From Methanoregula sp. (GTDB taxonomy: Archaea; Halobacteriota; Methanomicrobia; Methanomicrobiales; Methanospirillaceae), in the NCBI GenBank assembly GCA_003136075.1, contig PNBP01000071.1, positions 18,228 through 31,931 of the forward strand: 13,704 nucleotides of DNA, read 5' to 3'. The notes beneath the pieces are model-generated. The model ran no database searches and was not told where the DNA came from. It saw nothing but the letters and a program-made list of their open reading frames with translations. Positions 7,196 to 13,704 of this stretch are shown one piece after another (positions within the stretch are counted from its first letter, which is position 1; each line of letters starts with the position of its first letter). The translations under genes and the position numbers were made by a program.

Positions 7196-7234
7196 AAATG
7201 TGCCGGGTTGGTTTTGTTCCTGCATGTTCACCGG

Positions 7235-7249
7235 TAAATAATATTTATA
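7235..7249 (+). promoter_or_regulatory. TATA region of the IPT/TIG lipoprotein gene
   Basis: TAAATAATATTTATA lies 26-40 bases ahead of the ATG at 7275. Using the left part as TATA box places transcription start near 7262 and leaves a very short leader with the AGGGT ribosome site (7264-7268). Confidence 0.5.
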
Positions 7250-7274
7250 CATCAATGCACGAAAGGGTACCAAT

Positions 7275-8252
7275 ATGCAGAAGACGGTGAAATGTGGACT
7301 TATTCTTGGGTTGATCCTTCTTGTGGGGGTGTTTTTTGCGGGTTGTTCTGACCAGTCATCAGGGACCTACACTCCTGTTACGACGACAACCACCCCAACA
7401 GCACACTATAGTGCCGGAGATATCGTGGCAAAAACCGCCTCGCAGTCTCCTTTCTGGCTGATCTTATCCTACGATTCAACAACTGACCAGTATTCCCGGG
7501 CGCTGATATACAAGAATACCGACGGATCCTGGGGGCACCGCAATGACGCCAGCAATGATACTCTCGTACGCGCATCCATGGAAAAGCTCTATCCAGTCAA
7601 GGTTTCCCATGTCGACCTCTCATCAGTCCCCATCGTGACTCCCACGGTGCCAACAGCAGTTCCCACCACTCTCCTGGGCAGCGGACCTCGGATAACAGCA
7701 GTATCACCTGCGTCTGCTGCAGTGAACACGCCGGTCAGCCTGACCATCACCGGCACGAATTTCCTGCCCGGTGCCACGGTCAGCCTCACCCAGCCCGGAA
7801 GCCCGACAATTCAGGCAACCGGTGTATCGGTCACTACCTCGCAGATTACCTGCATGGCAAACCTCAACGGCCTCAGTGCCGGCATCCTCTCTATACGGGT
7901 GACCAACCCCGACCGGCAGTATGATGAGCTTGACAATGGATTTACGATTGGTGCCGCCCCTCCCGGAATTACTTCTGTCGTTCCTGCCACCGGCGGGCTT
8001 GGACTAACAGTATCTCTCACCATCACCGGCACGAACTTTGAAAATCCCGCAACGGTGACACTGTCTCTTGCAGGAGCAACAAATATCGTATGCCAGAATA
8101 CGGTGACTACCCCCCCGTCACAAATCACCTGTTCCCTGCCCATCCCGTCAACTGCAACCACCGGGGGCTACAATCTGACGGTGCTCAATAGCGGCTCCGG
8201 AAAATCGGCTACGTGGAACGGTGTCTTTTCCGTAATCAATGCCACGGCATAA
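7275..8252 (+). CDS. Lipoprotein with two IPT/TIG domains
   Basis: 325-residue secreted, membrane-anchored protein. Residues 1-24 form a lipoprotein signal peptide: basic start, hydrophobic core, lipobox FAGC with C24 as the presumed lipidated residue. Then comes a Thr-rich linker (about 33-43), a compact domain (about 44-115) with the block WLILSYDSTTDQYSRALIYK and a conserved-looking GSWGHR, a Pro/Thr linker (about 121-133), and two IPT/TIG immunoglobulin-like domains (about 138-224 and 228-322). Each IPT domain carries SLTITGTNF. IPT domains in surface proteins usually mediate adhesion or binding, but no ligand can be named. The middle domain resembles repeats I associate with other Methanomicrobiales cell-surface lipoproteins; that is memory, not a search. 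The ATG at 7275 has AGGGT six bases upstream. The gene stands alone and ends before a T8 run. Confidence 0.82.
   Translation: MQKTVKCGLILGLILLVGVFFAGCSDQSSGTYTPVTTTTTPTAHYSAGDIVAKTASQSPFWLILSYDSTTDQYSRALIYKNTDGSWGHRNDASNDTLVRASMEKLYPVKVSHVDLSSVPIVTPTVPTAVPTTLLGSGPRITAVSPASAAVNTPVSLTITGTNFLPGATVSLTQPGSPTIQATGVSVTTSQITCMANLNGLSAGILSIRVTNPDRQYDELDNGFTIGAAPPGITSVVPATGGLGLTVSLTITGTNFENPATVTLSLAGATNIVCQNTVTTPPSQITCSLPIPSTATTGGYNLTVLNSGSGKSATWNGVFSVINATA
7743..7759 (+). repeat. Direct repeat in the first IPT/TIG domain
   Basis: A 17-base stretch encoding part of TITGTN is identical to 8019-8035. The 276-base offset equals 92 codons, the spacing of the two IPT/TIG domains. Confidence 0.75.
8019..8035 (+). 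repeat. Direct repeat in the second IPT/TIG domain
   Basis: Identical to 7743-7759 and in the equivalent position of the second domain. It marks the internal domain duplication. Confidence 0.75.
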
Positions 8253-8265
8253 CCTGATCCTCTCA

Positions 8266-8273
8266 TTTTTTTT
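8266..8273 (+). terminator. T8 terminator after the IPT/TIG gene
   Basis: A run of eight T begins 14 bases past the lipoprotein stop. The remaining gap to the permease gene (about 200 bases) holds only AT-rich promoter candidates, for example near 8371-8382 and 8409-8418. Confidence 0.55.
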
Positions 8274-8472
8274 AGGTGACAAAAACCTGTTTATCACATG
8301 CGGGGGGAGTAGGAAATACCCTGCCCTCTCCTCGTATAGCCCCCGACACCAGCCCGTATGGTATAAGCCAATTATTTTTTATGACCATACATTAGTAACA
8401 TTCTGGCGTCTAATATCAGATCAAAAGAATAGAGTTGCTGATCTCTATGCCTCGATTACGGTTCCGGTAATC

Positions 8473-9282
8473 ATGGACACACTCATTCTTACTGTGGTTA
8501 TTCTTGTCATTACCGGCAGCATCATCGGATTTGCCTCCGGTTTTCTCGGCGTTGGAGGTGGCTTTCTCATGGTGCCGGTCCAGTTCTGGCTCCTTACGTC
8601 TCTTGGGACAGACCCCACGCTTGCGATCCGGATCGCGTTTGGGACAAGCCTTGCAGTCGTCATTCCGACAGCCATCTCTGGATCGTGGGCGCATCACTGC
8701 AGAAAGTGCGTCCTTGTCCGTCCGCTTACGCTCATGATCGTACCGGCTGTCATTGGATCTATTAGTGGAGCAACCATCGCCACCCATCTACCCGGTCCGC
8801 TTCTTGAATTTTTCTTTGGTATCCTCATCCTGGTTGCTGCGATGGTAATGCTCCTTGTACGGGCACCTCCGGATAGTTTACCCATGACGGAAAACCGTCT
8901 TGCGTTTGTGTTCTGGGGATTGACCTTTGGCTGCATATCAGGATTACTCGGGATAGGTGGCGGTATCGTAATGGTCCCGGTGATGATCCTTATTTTGCGG
9001 TTCCCGCTGCACAAGGCCATTGGCACATCAACGGTGCTGATGGTCTTTTCCTCGATTGGGGGTGCCATTACCTATATCGTCAATGGGTTGTCTGTGCCCG
9101 GGTTGCCCCCGTATTCCTTTGGGTATGTCAACCTCCTCCAGGGGGGTATTCTTGCTGCGGTCAGTGTTCCGATGGCGCAGGTGGGCGTCCGGGCCGTGCA
9201 CCGGTTTTCTGCAGGACAGGTAAAGATTGTATTTTGTATCGTCATGATCGTCATCGGGCTTCACATGATCGGGATCTTCTGA
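8473..9282 (+). CDS. TauE/SafE (TSUP) family membrane permease
   Basis: 269-residue polytopic membrane protein of the sulfite/sulfonate exporter superfamily, with about eight spans in two homologous halves. Each half carries the family signature: GFLGVGGGFLMVP (about 23-35) and GLLGIGGGIVMVP (about 157-169), followed by AFGTS (55-59) and AIGTS (182-186). Members move sulfite, sulfonates, sulfoacetate or other organic anions, and the substrate here is not determinable. The frame stays open upstream to 8239, but that extension runs across the T8 terminator and has no hydrophobic or family character. The ATG at 8473 gives the normal family length; its ribosome site is weak. A loop after the fourth motif contains HHCRKC (73-79), which is unusual for the family. 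Confidence 0.87.
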   Translation: MDTLILTVVILVITGSIIGFASGFLGVGGGFLMVPVQFWLLTSLGTDPTLAIRIAFGTSLAVVIPTAISGSWAHHCRKCVLVRPLTLMIVPAVIGSISGATIATHLPGPLLEFFFGILILVAAMVMLLVRAPPDSLPMTENRLAFVFWGLTFGCISGLLGIGGGIVMVPVMILILRFPLHKAIGTSTVLMVFSSIGGAITYIVNGLSVPGLPPYSFGYVNLLQGGILAAVSVPMAQVGVRAVHRFSAGQVKIVFCIVMIVIGLHMIGIF

Positions 9283-9366
9283 TCGCGTACCCGGCAGATT
9301 CATAGAATGAACCCGGTAGTTCGATTTCCATAAACCCTATACGTTTATGTATCCTACATTGGACTA

Positions 9367-9882
9367 ATGGGGACAGCAAAGGCAGAACATAACCTGACAA
9401 AACTTTTTGCTGCATTGGCAATCTGTTTGTTCGTCGGGTACATCGATCTCTACTTCTTTACAAGCTCGATTCCCGACTGGTACTCAAACCTAGTTGTACC
9501 GGCATTTGTCCCCCCGGTAACAGACCTGTTTTACGGCATCATTGTGATGGCGGTCCTGCTTGCGCTCTCGCTTTACTGTATCCTGAAAGATAACTTAAAC
9601 AAACATGATGCCCGGATGAGTTCTATCCTGTTCACATTCGGACTGGCGCTCAATGTGCTCTGGTTTTATACATTTTTTTATTTCCGCTCGATATTTATGG
9701 CGCTGATGGTGATGATTATGGTGCTGACCATGCTTGCATGCATGATCTACCAGACACTTCGTAGTACGGTTATCTCATCGGTATTCCTGGTACCGTATCT
9801 CATTATCATGCTACTTGCCGCATACGCGAACCTGCAGATCGTTCTACTGAATCCAAACCTGCCGATCTGGGGAAATTTTTGA
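9367..9882 (+). CDS. TspO/MBR-like five-span membrane protein
   Basis: 171-residue integral membrane protein with five predicted spans, resembling the TspO/MBR family (tryptophan-rich sensory proteins that bind porphyrins and cholesterol-like ligands). Shared features are WYSNLVVPAFVPP at 38-50, LALNVLW at 93-99 and the final span PYLIIMLLAAYANLQIVLLN. Length and topology match, since family members are about 150-170 residues. Several of the Trp residues that name the family are absent: the usual W-rich segment after the PP is VTDLFYGIIV. It is therefore a divergent member, and ligand binding should not be assumed. The ATG at 9367 has no good ribosome site; TATA-like stretches at about 9330-9341 and 9343-9351 suggest a leaderless or nearly leaderless transcript. 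It stands between the permease and ATPase genes on the same strand. Confidence 0.65.
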   Translation: MGTAKAEHNLTKLFAALAICLFVGYIDLYFFTSSIPDWYSNLVVPAFVPPVTDLFYGIIVMAVLLALSLYCILKDNLNKHDARMSSILFTFGLALNVLWFYTFFYFRSIFMALMVMIMVLTMLACMIYQTLRSTVISSVFLVPYLIIMLLAAYANLQIVLLNPNLPIWGNF

Positions 9883-9917
9883 TATCGTTCAATTTCCCGC
9901 CATACCCCGGCGCATCC

Positions 9918-9927
9918 TTTTTATTTT
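9918..9927 (+). promoter_or_regulatory. Possible TATA box of the ATPase/TOPRIM operon
   Basis: CTTTTTATTT lies 35-45 bases before the ATG at 9962 and would put transcription start near 9948. AGGT at 9949-9953 can then serve as a ribosome site. This suggests the ATPase/TOPRIM pair has its own promoter, separate from the upstream membrane-protein gene. Confidence 0.4.
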
Positions 9928-9961
9928 CAGACAGTGACGATGACGTACAAGGTTTGAGTCC

Positions 9962-11227
9962 ATGCCAATCAAGAGAATCAGTGCATCCAATTTCAAGAGT
10001 TTTGCCACGCTCGATGTAACCCTGCCCCGTTTTTCCATTGTCATCGGGTCAAACGCGGCAGGAAAATCAAATTTTATTAACCTGTTCAGGTTTTTGCGCG
10101 ATATCTCCCGGCATGGACTTGTCAATGCAATCGCGCTCCAGGGCGGGGCAGACTATCTCCGGAATGCAAAGATTGGCGCCTCCCGGGATCTCGAGGTGCG
10201 GGTTGAGTATGAACCCACACCCCGTCTTGATGTGCTGGAACAGCAGCCAGGAGAAACAACCGCGTTAGGGATCCGCGCCTGCGAATCTACCTATGAATTT
10301 GCCCTGCGGTTTGGCGAGGCTGACGGGAATGCAGACGTTGTAAAAGACCGGTTAGTGATCGGATATGATATCTCCCTGTGCGAGCACGGCGCGGCCGGTT
10401 ATGTTGAAAAAGACCGGATCGGACGCGGGCATATCGAAATCTGCACGGTAAACGGGAACCTCCACTACCATGTTGATATCCCACAAGGCTGCCCGCTGAA
10501 AAAAGAGGATGTAATCCCGCTGTTTTACCGGAAAAAACAGCTTCCCGGACAAACCCTGCTGATCGAAACACCCTATGCATATCCTATGCCGCACATCGAA
10601 AAATTCTTTGATCGTATTGCGATCTACGATATCAACCCAAAACTCCCAAAAAAAGGCGTTTTGATAACCGGGAAAACTGCGCTTGATGAGGATGCAGGCA
10701 ACCTGACGCTTGCGGTAAAAAACATCCTTGATAACCCGGAAAAGAAACGGAAATTTTCAAACCTGCTCAAGGACACGCTCCCGTTTGTTGAGGATTTTTC
10801 TGTAAAAAAGTTTATGGATGTGTCCCTGATGATGACCCTGCGGGAGCGGTACGCGAAAAGCCTCGACCTGCCCGCGTCGTCGCTCTCGGATGGCACAATC
10901 ACGATCTTTGCCCTGATCATTGCACTGTATTTTGAAGAGCGCCCGTTTATCATCATCGAAGAACCGGTCAGCCACATCCACCCGTTCCTCGTCTCCCGGG
11001 TCATGGCGATGATGCAGGAATCTTCCCACCGCGAGCAGGTGATGATCACCACCCACAGCACAGAAGTGGTCAAGCATGCATGCCTTGACGATATCCTGCT
11101 CATCTCCCGGGACAGCGAGGGATTCTCGATAATCTCCCGTCCTGCCGATACGGAAGAAGTTAAAACATTTCTTGAAAATGAGATCGGCATTGACGAACTC
11201 TATGTGCAGAACCTGCTGGGACTATGA
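9962..11227 (+). CDS. AAA/ABC-type ATPase of the AAA_21/OLD-like group
   Basis: 421-residue soluble ATPase with an SMC/RecF-like head. It starts with IKRISASNFKSF and the Walker A GSNAAGKS (29-36). The C-terminal part has an ABC-signature-like LSDG (308-311), Walker B FIIIEEP (329-335, catalytic-type Glu in E333-E334), SHIHP (337-341) and a switch His in ITTHS (362-366). The roughly 230 residues between have no domain that I recognise. Proteins of this architecture dimerise around ATP and usually control an attached or partner effector; relatives occur in OLD nucleases, Gabija, PARIS and RloA-type systems. There is no TOPRIM domain inside this protein. Instead the next gene, overlapping by four bases (ATGA), supplies a TOPRIM-like protein. 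The ATG at 9962 follows AGGT and a TATA-like box. Host-like codon use is seen and there is no mobile-element context. Confidence 0.9.
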   Translation: MPIKRISASNFKSFATLDVTLPRFSIVIGSNAAGKSNFINLFRFLRDISRHGLVNAIALQGGADYLRNAKIGASRDLEVRVEYEPTPRLDVLEQQPGETTALGIRACESTYEFALRFGEADGNADVVKDRLVIGYDISLCEHGAAGYVEKDRIGRGHIEICTVNGNLHYHVDIPQGCPLKKEDVIPLFYRKKQLPGQTLLIETPYAYPMPHIEKFFDRIAIYDINPKLPKKGVLITGKTALDEDAGNLTLAVKNILDNPEKKRKFSNLLKDTLPFVEDFSVKKFMDVSLMMTLRERYAKSLDLPASSLSDGTITIFALIIALYFEERPFIIIEEPVSHIHPFLVSRVMAMMQESSHREQVMITTHSTEVVKHACLDDILLISRDSEGFSIISRPADTEEVKTFLENEIGIDELYVQNLLGL

Positions 11228-11775
11228 GCATGAAAAAACGGCTGTTTATCCTGGTCGAAGGAGGTGATGATGTCCGTTTCTTTGGCCGGATCATCAAACC
11301 GCACTTTGTCTCCCGGTACGATTCCGTGGATATTATTCCCTATGCCTGCACCAAGCGCGAGAAAGTGAACAAATTTTTAAAAAGCGTGCAACAGATGCAA
11401 AATGATTATATTTTTGTTGCCGACATTGACCAGGAGCACTCGGTCCGTGACAAAAAACAGGTCCTGTACTACCGGTTCAACCATATTGACGGTGGCAGCA
11501 TTATTATCGTGATAAAGGAGATCGAGAGCTGGTATCTTGCGGGACTCACCGGAGAATCCCTTTCAAGCCTCCATATGCAATCACTGGCATCCACTGACGA
11601 GATCACAAAAGAGATATTCAACACGCTCATTCCCCGTCAGTTTGATTCACGTATCGACTTCATGTTCGAAATCCTGAAAGGTTTCTCTCTTGAATCCGCG
11701 GTGGCAAAAAACGGCTCATTTTACTTTTTTATTAAGCGGTATCATCTCCTGGAAAATGTTCACTATAGCAGTTGA
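11224..11775 (+). CDS. Small TOPRIM-like protein partnered with the ATPase
   Basis: 183 residues. The opening KKRLFILVEGGDDVRFF (E12) and the later FVADIDQE (D67 and D69) reproduce the Glu and Asp-x-Asp of TOPRIM metal-binding sites, and IKEIESWYLAGL (E99, E101, W103) matches the closing acidic-Trp motif of DUF4276/DUF4435/RloB-like families. This suggests a Mg-dependent nuclease or other effector, but activity is inferred. The start ATG at 11224 overlaps the ATPase stop in an ATGA junction, so the two products are translationally coupled; a second in-frame ATG at 11230 is an alternative. No membrane span or signal peptide is present. I cannot decide which named DUF it belongs to. In PARIS the equivalent partner (AriB) is released by the ATPase as a toxin, and a similar division of labour is possible here. 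Confidence 0.75.
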   Translation: MSMKKRLFILVEGGDDVRFFGRIIKPHFVSRYDSVDIIPYACTKREKVNKFLKSVQQMQNDYIFVADIDQEHSVRDKKQVLYYRFNHIDGGSIIIVIKEIESWYLAGLTGESLSSLHMQSLASTDEITKEIFNTLIPRQFDSRIDFMFEILKGFSLESAVAKNGSFYFFIKRYHLLENVHYSS

Positions 11776-11807
11776 ACCTGAAAAACCGGACAGTCTTATC
11801 ACTAAGG

Positions 11808-11819
11808 AAATTATTAATC
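11808..11819 (+). promoter_or_regulatory. TATA box of the oxygen-defence operon
   Basis: AAATTATTAATC, preceded by a purine-rich AAGG that could be a BRE, lies about 55 bases before the rubredoxin ATG. It predicts a start near 11841 and a leader carrying GGAG at 11855-11858. This separates the operon from the ATPase/TOPRIM genes. Confidence 0.5.
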
Positions 11820-11869
11820 AATTATCGAGCGCTACACTCTACCACAGCGATAATGGAGTTTTGATCATC

Positions 11870-12028
11870 ATGGACCGTTACGTATGCCTGATCTGCGGGC
11901 ATGTATACAATCCCGATAATGGCGAACCGCTTCTGGATATCAAGCCTGGCGTAGCATTCACGGCGCTGCCTGCCGACGTTGCGTGTCCAGTCTGCAGCGC
12001 ATCCAAAGACAAGTTCAGGAAGGAGTGA
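11870..12028 (+). CDS. rub: Rubredoxin
   Basis: 52-residue electron carrier with a single Fe bound by four Cys. The two halves are YVCLICGHVYNP (C6, C9) and VACPVCSASKDKF (C39, C42), joined by a PGVAFTALPAD segment; all are standard for the family, as is the length. The frame is open further upstream to 11690, but that part overlaps the TOPRIM gene and is not rubredoxin-like. The ATG at 11870 gives the canonical MDRYVC opening with GGAG 11 bases upstream. It is the first gene of a three-gene unit with FprA (11 bases downstream) and desulfoferrodoxin. The context points to service as an electron donor to one or both of these O2/superoxide reductases. Methanogen FprA can also take electrons directly from F420H2, so the exact partner is unproven. 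Confidence 0.95.
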   Translation: MDRYVCLICGHVYNPDNGEPLLDIKPGVAFTALPADVACPVCSASKDKFRKE

Positions 12029-12039
12029 GGGGAGCCGCT

Positions 12040-13224
12040 ATGGTTTCACGGGAAATTGTACCGGGTATCTTCTGGGTGGGTGCACTCGATTTTGACCGGC
12101 GGATTTTTGATGAACTGATCCCCCTTCCGGAGGGCACAAGTTACAATTCGTACCTGATCCGTGGCAGCGAAAAGACTGCACTGATCGATACGGTTGACCC
12201 GACAAAAGAGTTTGAACTGGTTTCGAATATCGTAAAAATGGGCGTTGAGCGGATCGACTATATTGTCATCAACCATGCCGAACAGGACCACTCCGGTTCA
12301 CTGCCAATGATTATGGAGTTCTTCCCGGATGCAGTGGTCGTGACAAATGAGAAGTGCCGGGATTTCCTTGAGGCACTGCTCCATATCCCAACTGAGAGGT
12401 TCAGGATCATCAAAAACGGGGATACCCTTTCACTGGGTGACCGGACGCTTGAATTTTTTATCACGCCGTGGACACACTGGCCCGAGACCCAGATCACCTA
12501 TCTCAACGAGGATAAGATCCTCTTTTCCTGCGATCTTTTCGGGTTCCACATGGCGACGACAGACCTGTTCATCACCGATGAAGCCGCCGCGTACCGCTCG
12601 GCAAAACGGTACTATGCCGAGATCATGATGCCTTTCCGCGGCAGTATCCGGGGTTACGTCGAGAAGGTAAAAGCGCTGGGTCCGGTGATAATTGCCCCCA
12701 GCCATGGCCCGCTGAACAAGAACCCGCCGTTCATCCTTGACGCTTATGCTGACTGGGTATCTGACAATGTGAAAAACGAAGTGATCATCCCGTACATCTC
12801 GATGCATGGCAGCACCCAGAAGATGGTGGATCACCTTACCAGTGCGCTGATTGGGCGGGGGATCACGGTCAAACCGTTCAACCTGACGAAAACCGATATC
12901 GGTGAACTGGCGATGGCGCTTGTCGATCCGGCAACCGTGGTGATTGCCACGCCTACGGTGCTCTTTGGCCCGCACCCGCAGGTGGTCTCTGCCACGTTCC
13001 TGGCAAACATGCTCAAACCCAAAGTCCGGTTTGCATCGGTGATTGGATCGTTTGGCTGGGGCGGAAAAGCGGTTGATACGATTACAAAGATGCTTGATCA
13101 TGTGAAAGTCGAGGTTCTCGAGCCGGTGATGGTCAAAGGGTTGCCCGATGAAGCAGCCATGAAATCGCTTGACCGGCTGGCAGACGATATCTTAAAGAAA
13201 CATCAGGAGATTAATATCGTATAA
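12040..13224 (+). CDS. fprA: Flavodiiron protein FprA (F420H2 oxidase type)
   Basis: 394-residue cytoplasmic enzyme that reduces O2 to water. In methanogens the characterised member uses coenzyme F420H2 as donor. The N-terminal metallo-beta-lactamase-like domain (about 1-240) has the complete set of diiron ligands: H79, E81, D83 and H84 in NHAEQDHSG, H146 in THWPET, D165 in SCDLFG and H222 in PSHGP. The C-terminal flavodoxin domain (about 245-394) opens with IPYISMHGSTQKMV, the FMN phosphate loop, and continues with TPTVLFGPHP and GSFGWGGKA. The frame is open upstream to 11983, within rubredoxin. ATG 12040 is chosen because GGGGAG is at 12029-12034 and REIVPGIFWVGA is the normal family start. 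It lies 11 bases after rubredoxin and 15 bases before desulfoferrodoxin. NO reduction is a possible side activity. Confidence 0.95.
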   Translation: MVSREIVPGIFWVGALDFDRRIFDELIPLPEGTSYNSYLIRGSEKTALIDTVDPTKEFELVSNIVKMGVERIDYIVINHAEQDHSGSLPMIMEFFPDAVVVTNEKCRDFLEALLHIPTERFRIIKNGDTLSLGDRTLEFFITPWTHWPETQITYLNEDKILFSCDLFGFHMATTDLFITDEAAAYRSAKRYYAEIMMPFRGSIRGYVEKVKALGPVIIAPSHGPLNKNPPFILDAYADWVSDNVKNEVIIPYISMHGSTQKMVDHLTSALIGRGITVKPFNLTKTDIGELAMALVDPATVVIATPTVLFGPHPQVVSATFLANMLKPKVRFASVIGSFGWGGKAVDTITKMLDHVKVEVLEPVMVKGLPDEAAMKSLDRLADDILKKHQEINIV

Positions 13225-13239
13225 ACATGGGAGTGGAAC

Positions 13240-13620
13240 ATGACAAAACTGTTTGATGTCTATAAGTGTGACGTATGCGGGAACATCGTAAAGGTTGTCC
13301 ATGCATCCGGTGGGACGCTTGTCTGCTGCGGGCAGCCGATGGTGCTCCAGCAGGAAAAGACTGCGGATGCAGGAAAGGAAAAGCATGTGCCGGTTGTTGA
13401 AAAGACCGCAAAGGGTATTATCGTGAAGATCGGCTCCATCCCCCACCCGATGGAGGATAAGCACTATATCGAGTGGGTGGAAGTCAAATCAGGTGAGAAC
13501 CTTTACATCAAAGGGTTCAAGCCCGGCGAAAAGCCCGAGGCGGAATTCTGTATTTCCGATGCCAATGTCAAGGCACGGATTTACTGCAATGTCCATGGCC
13601 TGTGGACAAACAAAGCATAA
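13240..13620 (+). CDS. dfx: Desulfoferrodoxin (two-iron superoxide reductase)
   Basis: 126-residue superoxide reductase that reduces superoxide to hydrogen peroxide without making O2. Both iron centres are complete. The desulforedoxin domain has C10, C13, C29 and C30 (YKCDVCG and LVCCGQPM). The catalytic domain has E47, K48 and H49 (GKEKHVP), H69 (IPHPM), H75 (KHYIEW), C116 and H119 (YCNVHGLW), with numbering equal to the Desulfovibrio protein. The ATG at 13240 follows GGGAG (13229-13233). Being the last gene of the rubredoxin-fprA unit suits rubredoxin as its reductant. The peroxide formed would need a peroxidase or rubrerythrin, which is not in this window. A T6 run follows the stop. Confidence 0.97.
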   Translation: MTKLFDVYKCDVCGNIVKVVHASGGTLVCCGQPMVLQQEKTADAGKEKHVPVVEKTAKGIIVKIGSIPHPMEDKHYIEWVEVKSGENLYIKGFKPGEKPEAEFCISDANVKARIYCNVHGLWTNKA

Positions 13621-13634
13621 CAAAAAAATCTTCC

Positions 13635-13640
13635 TTTTTT
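13635..13640 (+). terminator. T-run terminator after the oxygen-defence operon
   Basis: A six-T run, following TTCC, lies about 15 bases past the desulfoferrodoxin stop. It fits an archaeal U-run terminator. Confidence 0.5.
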
Positions 13641-13704
13641 CACCGTTGTCAGGCAAACACTAATAGAGCCCGGGCGGTAACCTCCTAGTGATGCACCGGC
13701 TCGA

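Noticed and set aside
8239..8472. Upstream in-frame extension of the TSUP permease
   Set aside because: It overlaps the lipoprotein stop, crosses the T8 terminator and lacks hydrophobic or family character. The ATG at 8473 gives normal length.
10624..11190. 188-codon minus-strand open frame
   Set aside because: Antisense to the ATPase region holding the signature, Walker B and switch-His motifs; Ser/Arg-rich product with no family pattern.
11690..11869. Upstream extension of rubredoxin
   Set aside because: It overlaps the end of the TOPRIM-like gene in another frame and is not rubredoxin-like.
11983..12039. Upstream extension of FprA
   Set aside because: It lies within rubredoxin; a strong ribosome site directly precedes the ATG at 12040.
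12430..13101. 223-codon minus-strand open frame
   Set aside because: Antisense to FprA; composition (Arg, His, Asp rich) is typical of a shadow frame.
13641..13704. Possible tRNA or start of a leaderless gene at the right edge
   Set aside because: GCCCGGG at the start resembles an acceptor stem, but the following bases lack T8 and a D-arm pattern. The ATG at 13691 has too few codons to judge.

Overview
The window looks like chromosomal DNA from a methanogenic archaeon, most likely of the Methanomicrobiales (Methanoregula-like). This rests on an adjacent DUF1890/DUF1894 pair (families I know only from methanogens), an LL-diaminopimelate aminotransferase, an F420H2-oxidase-type flavodiiron protein, a two-subunit 2-oxoacid:ferredoxin oxidoreductase, AT-rich TATA-like boxes about 25-50 bases ahead of starts, GGAGGTGA-type ribosome sites and T-run terminators. 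The placement is an inference from protein character; no database search was run.

Layout. 1-632 (minus): N-terminal two-thirds or so of dapL (lysine biosynthesis), cut by the window edge. 768-1106: divergent cutA. 1222-1964: overlapping DUF1890-DUF1894 pair, methanogen-specific and of unknown function. 2193-2579: single-domain CheY-like receiver. 2592-3494 (minus): nine-unit HEAT-repeat protein, convergent with the receiver and sharing a bidirectional T-run terminator. 3789-6292: a gamma-alpha fused subunit and a beta subunit of a 2-oxoacid:ferredoxin oxidoreductase, stop and start overlapping by one base. 6362-7195: unassigned multi-pass membrane protein. 7275-8252: lipoprotein with two IPT/TIG domains. 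8473-9282: TauE/SafE (TSUP) permease. 9367-9882: divergent TspO/MBR-like membrane protein. 9962-11775: AAA ATPase and a small TOPRIM-like protein overlapping by four bases. 11870-13620: rubredoxin, flavodiiron protein FprA and two-iron desulfoferrodoxin. 13621-13704: a terminator and an unassigned edge.

How the genes work together. The rubredoxin-FprA-desulfoferrodoxin block is a coherent oxygen and superoxide defence operon for a strict anaerobe: FprA would reduce O2 to water, desulfoferrodoxin would reduce superoxide to peroxide, and rubredoxin is the likely electron carrier. The oxidoreductase pair supplies or consumes reduced ferredoxin at a 2-oxoacid node. The ATPase/TOPRIM pair just upstream is the best candidate for a little-described system. 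Its architecture (ABC-type ATPase followed by a separate TOPRIM-like protein, translationally coupled) resembles anti-phage ATPase-nuclease pairs such as PARIS (AriA/AriB), and differs from Gabija and OLD proteins, which fuse the two activities. No integrase, insertion sequence, CRISPR array, rRNA or convincing tRNA is visible.
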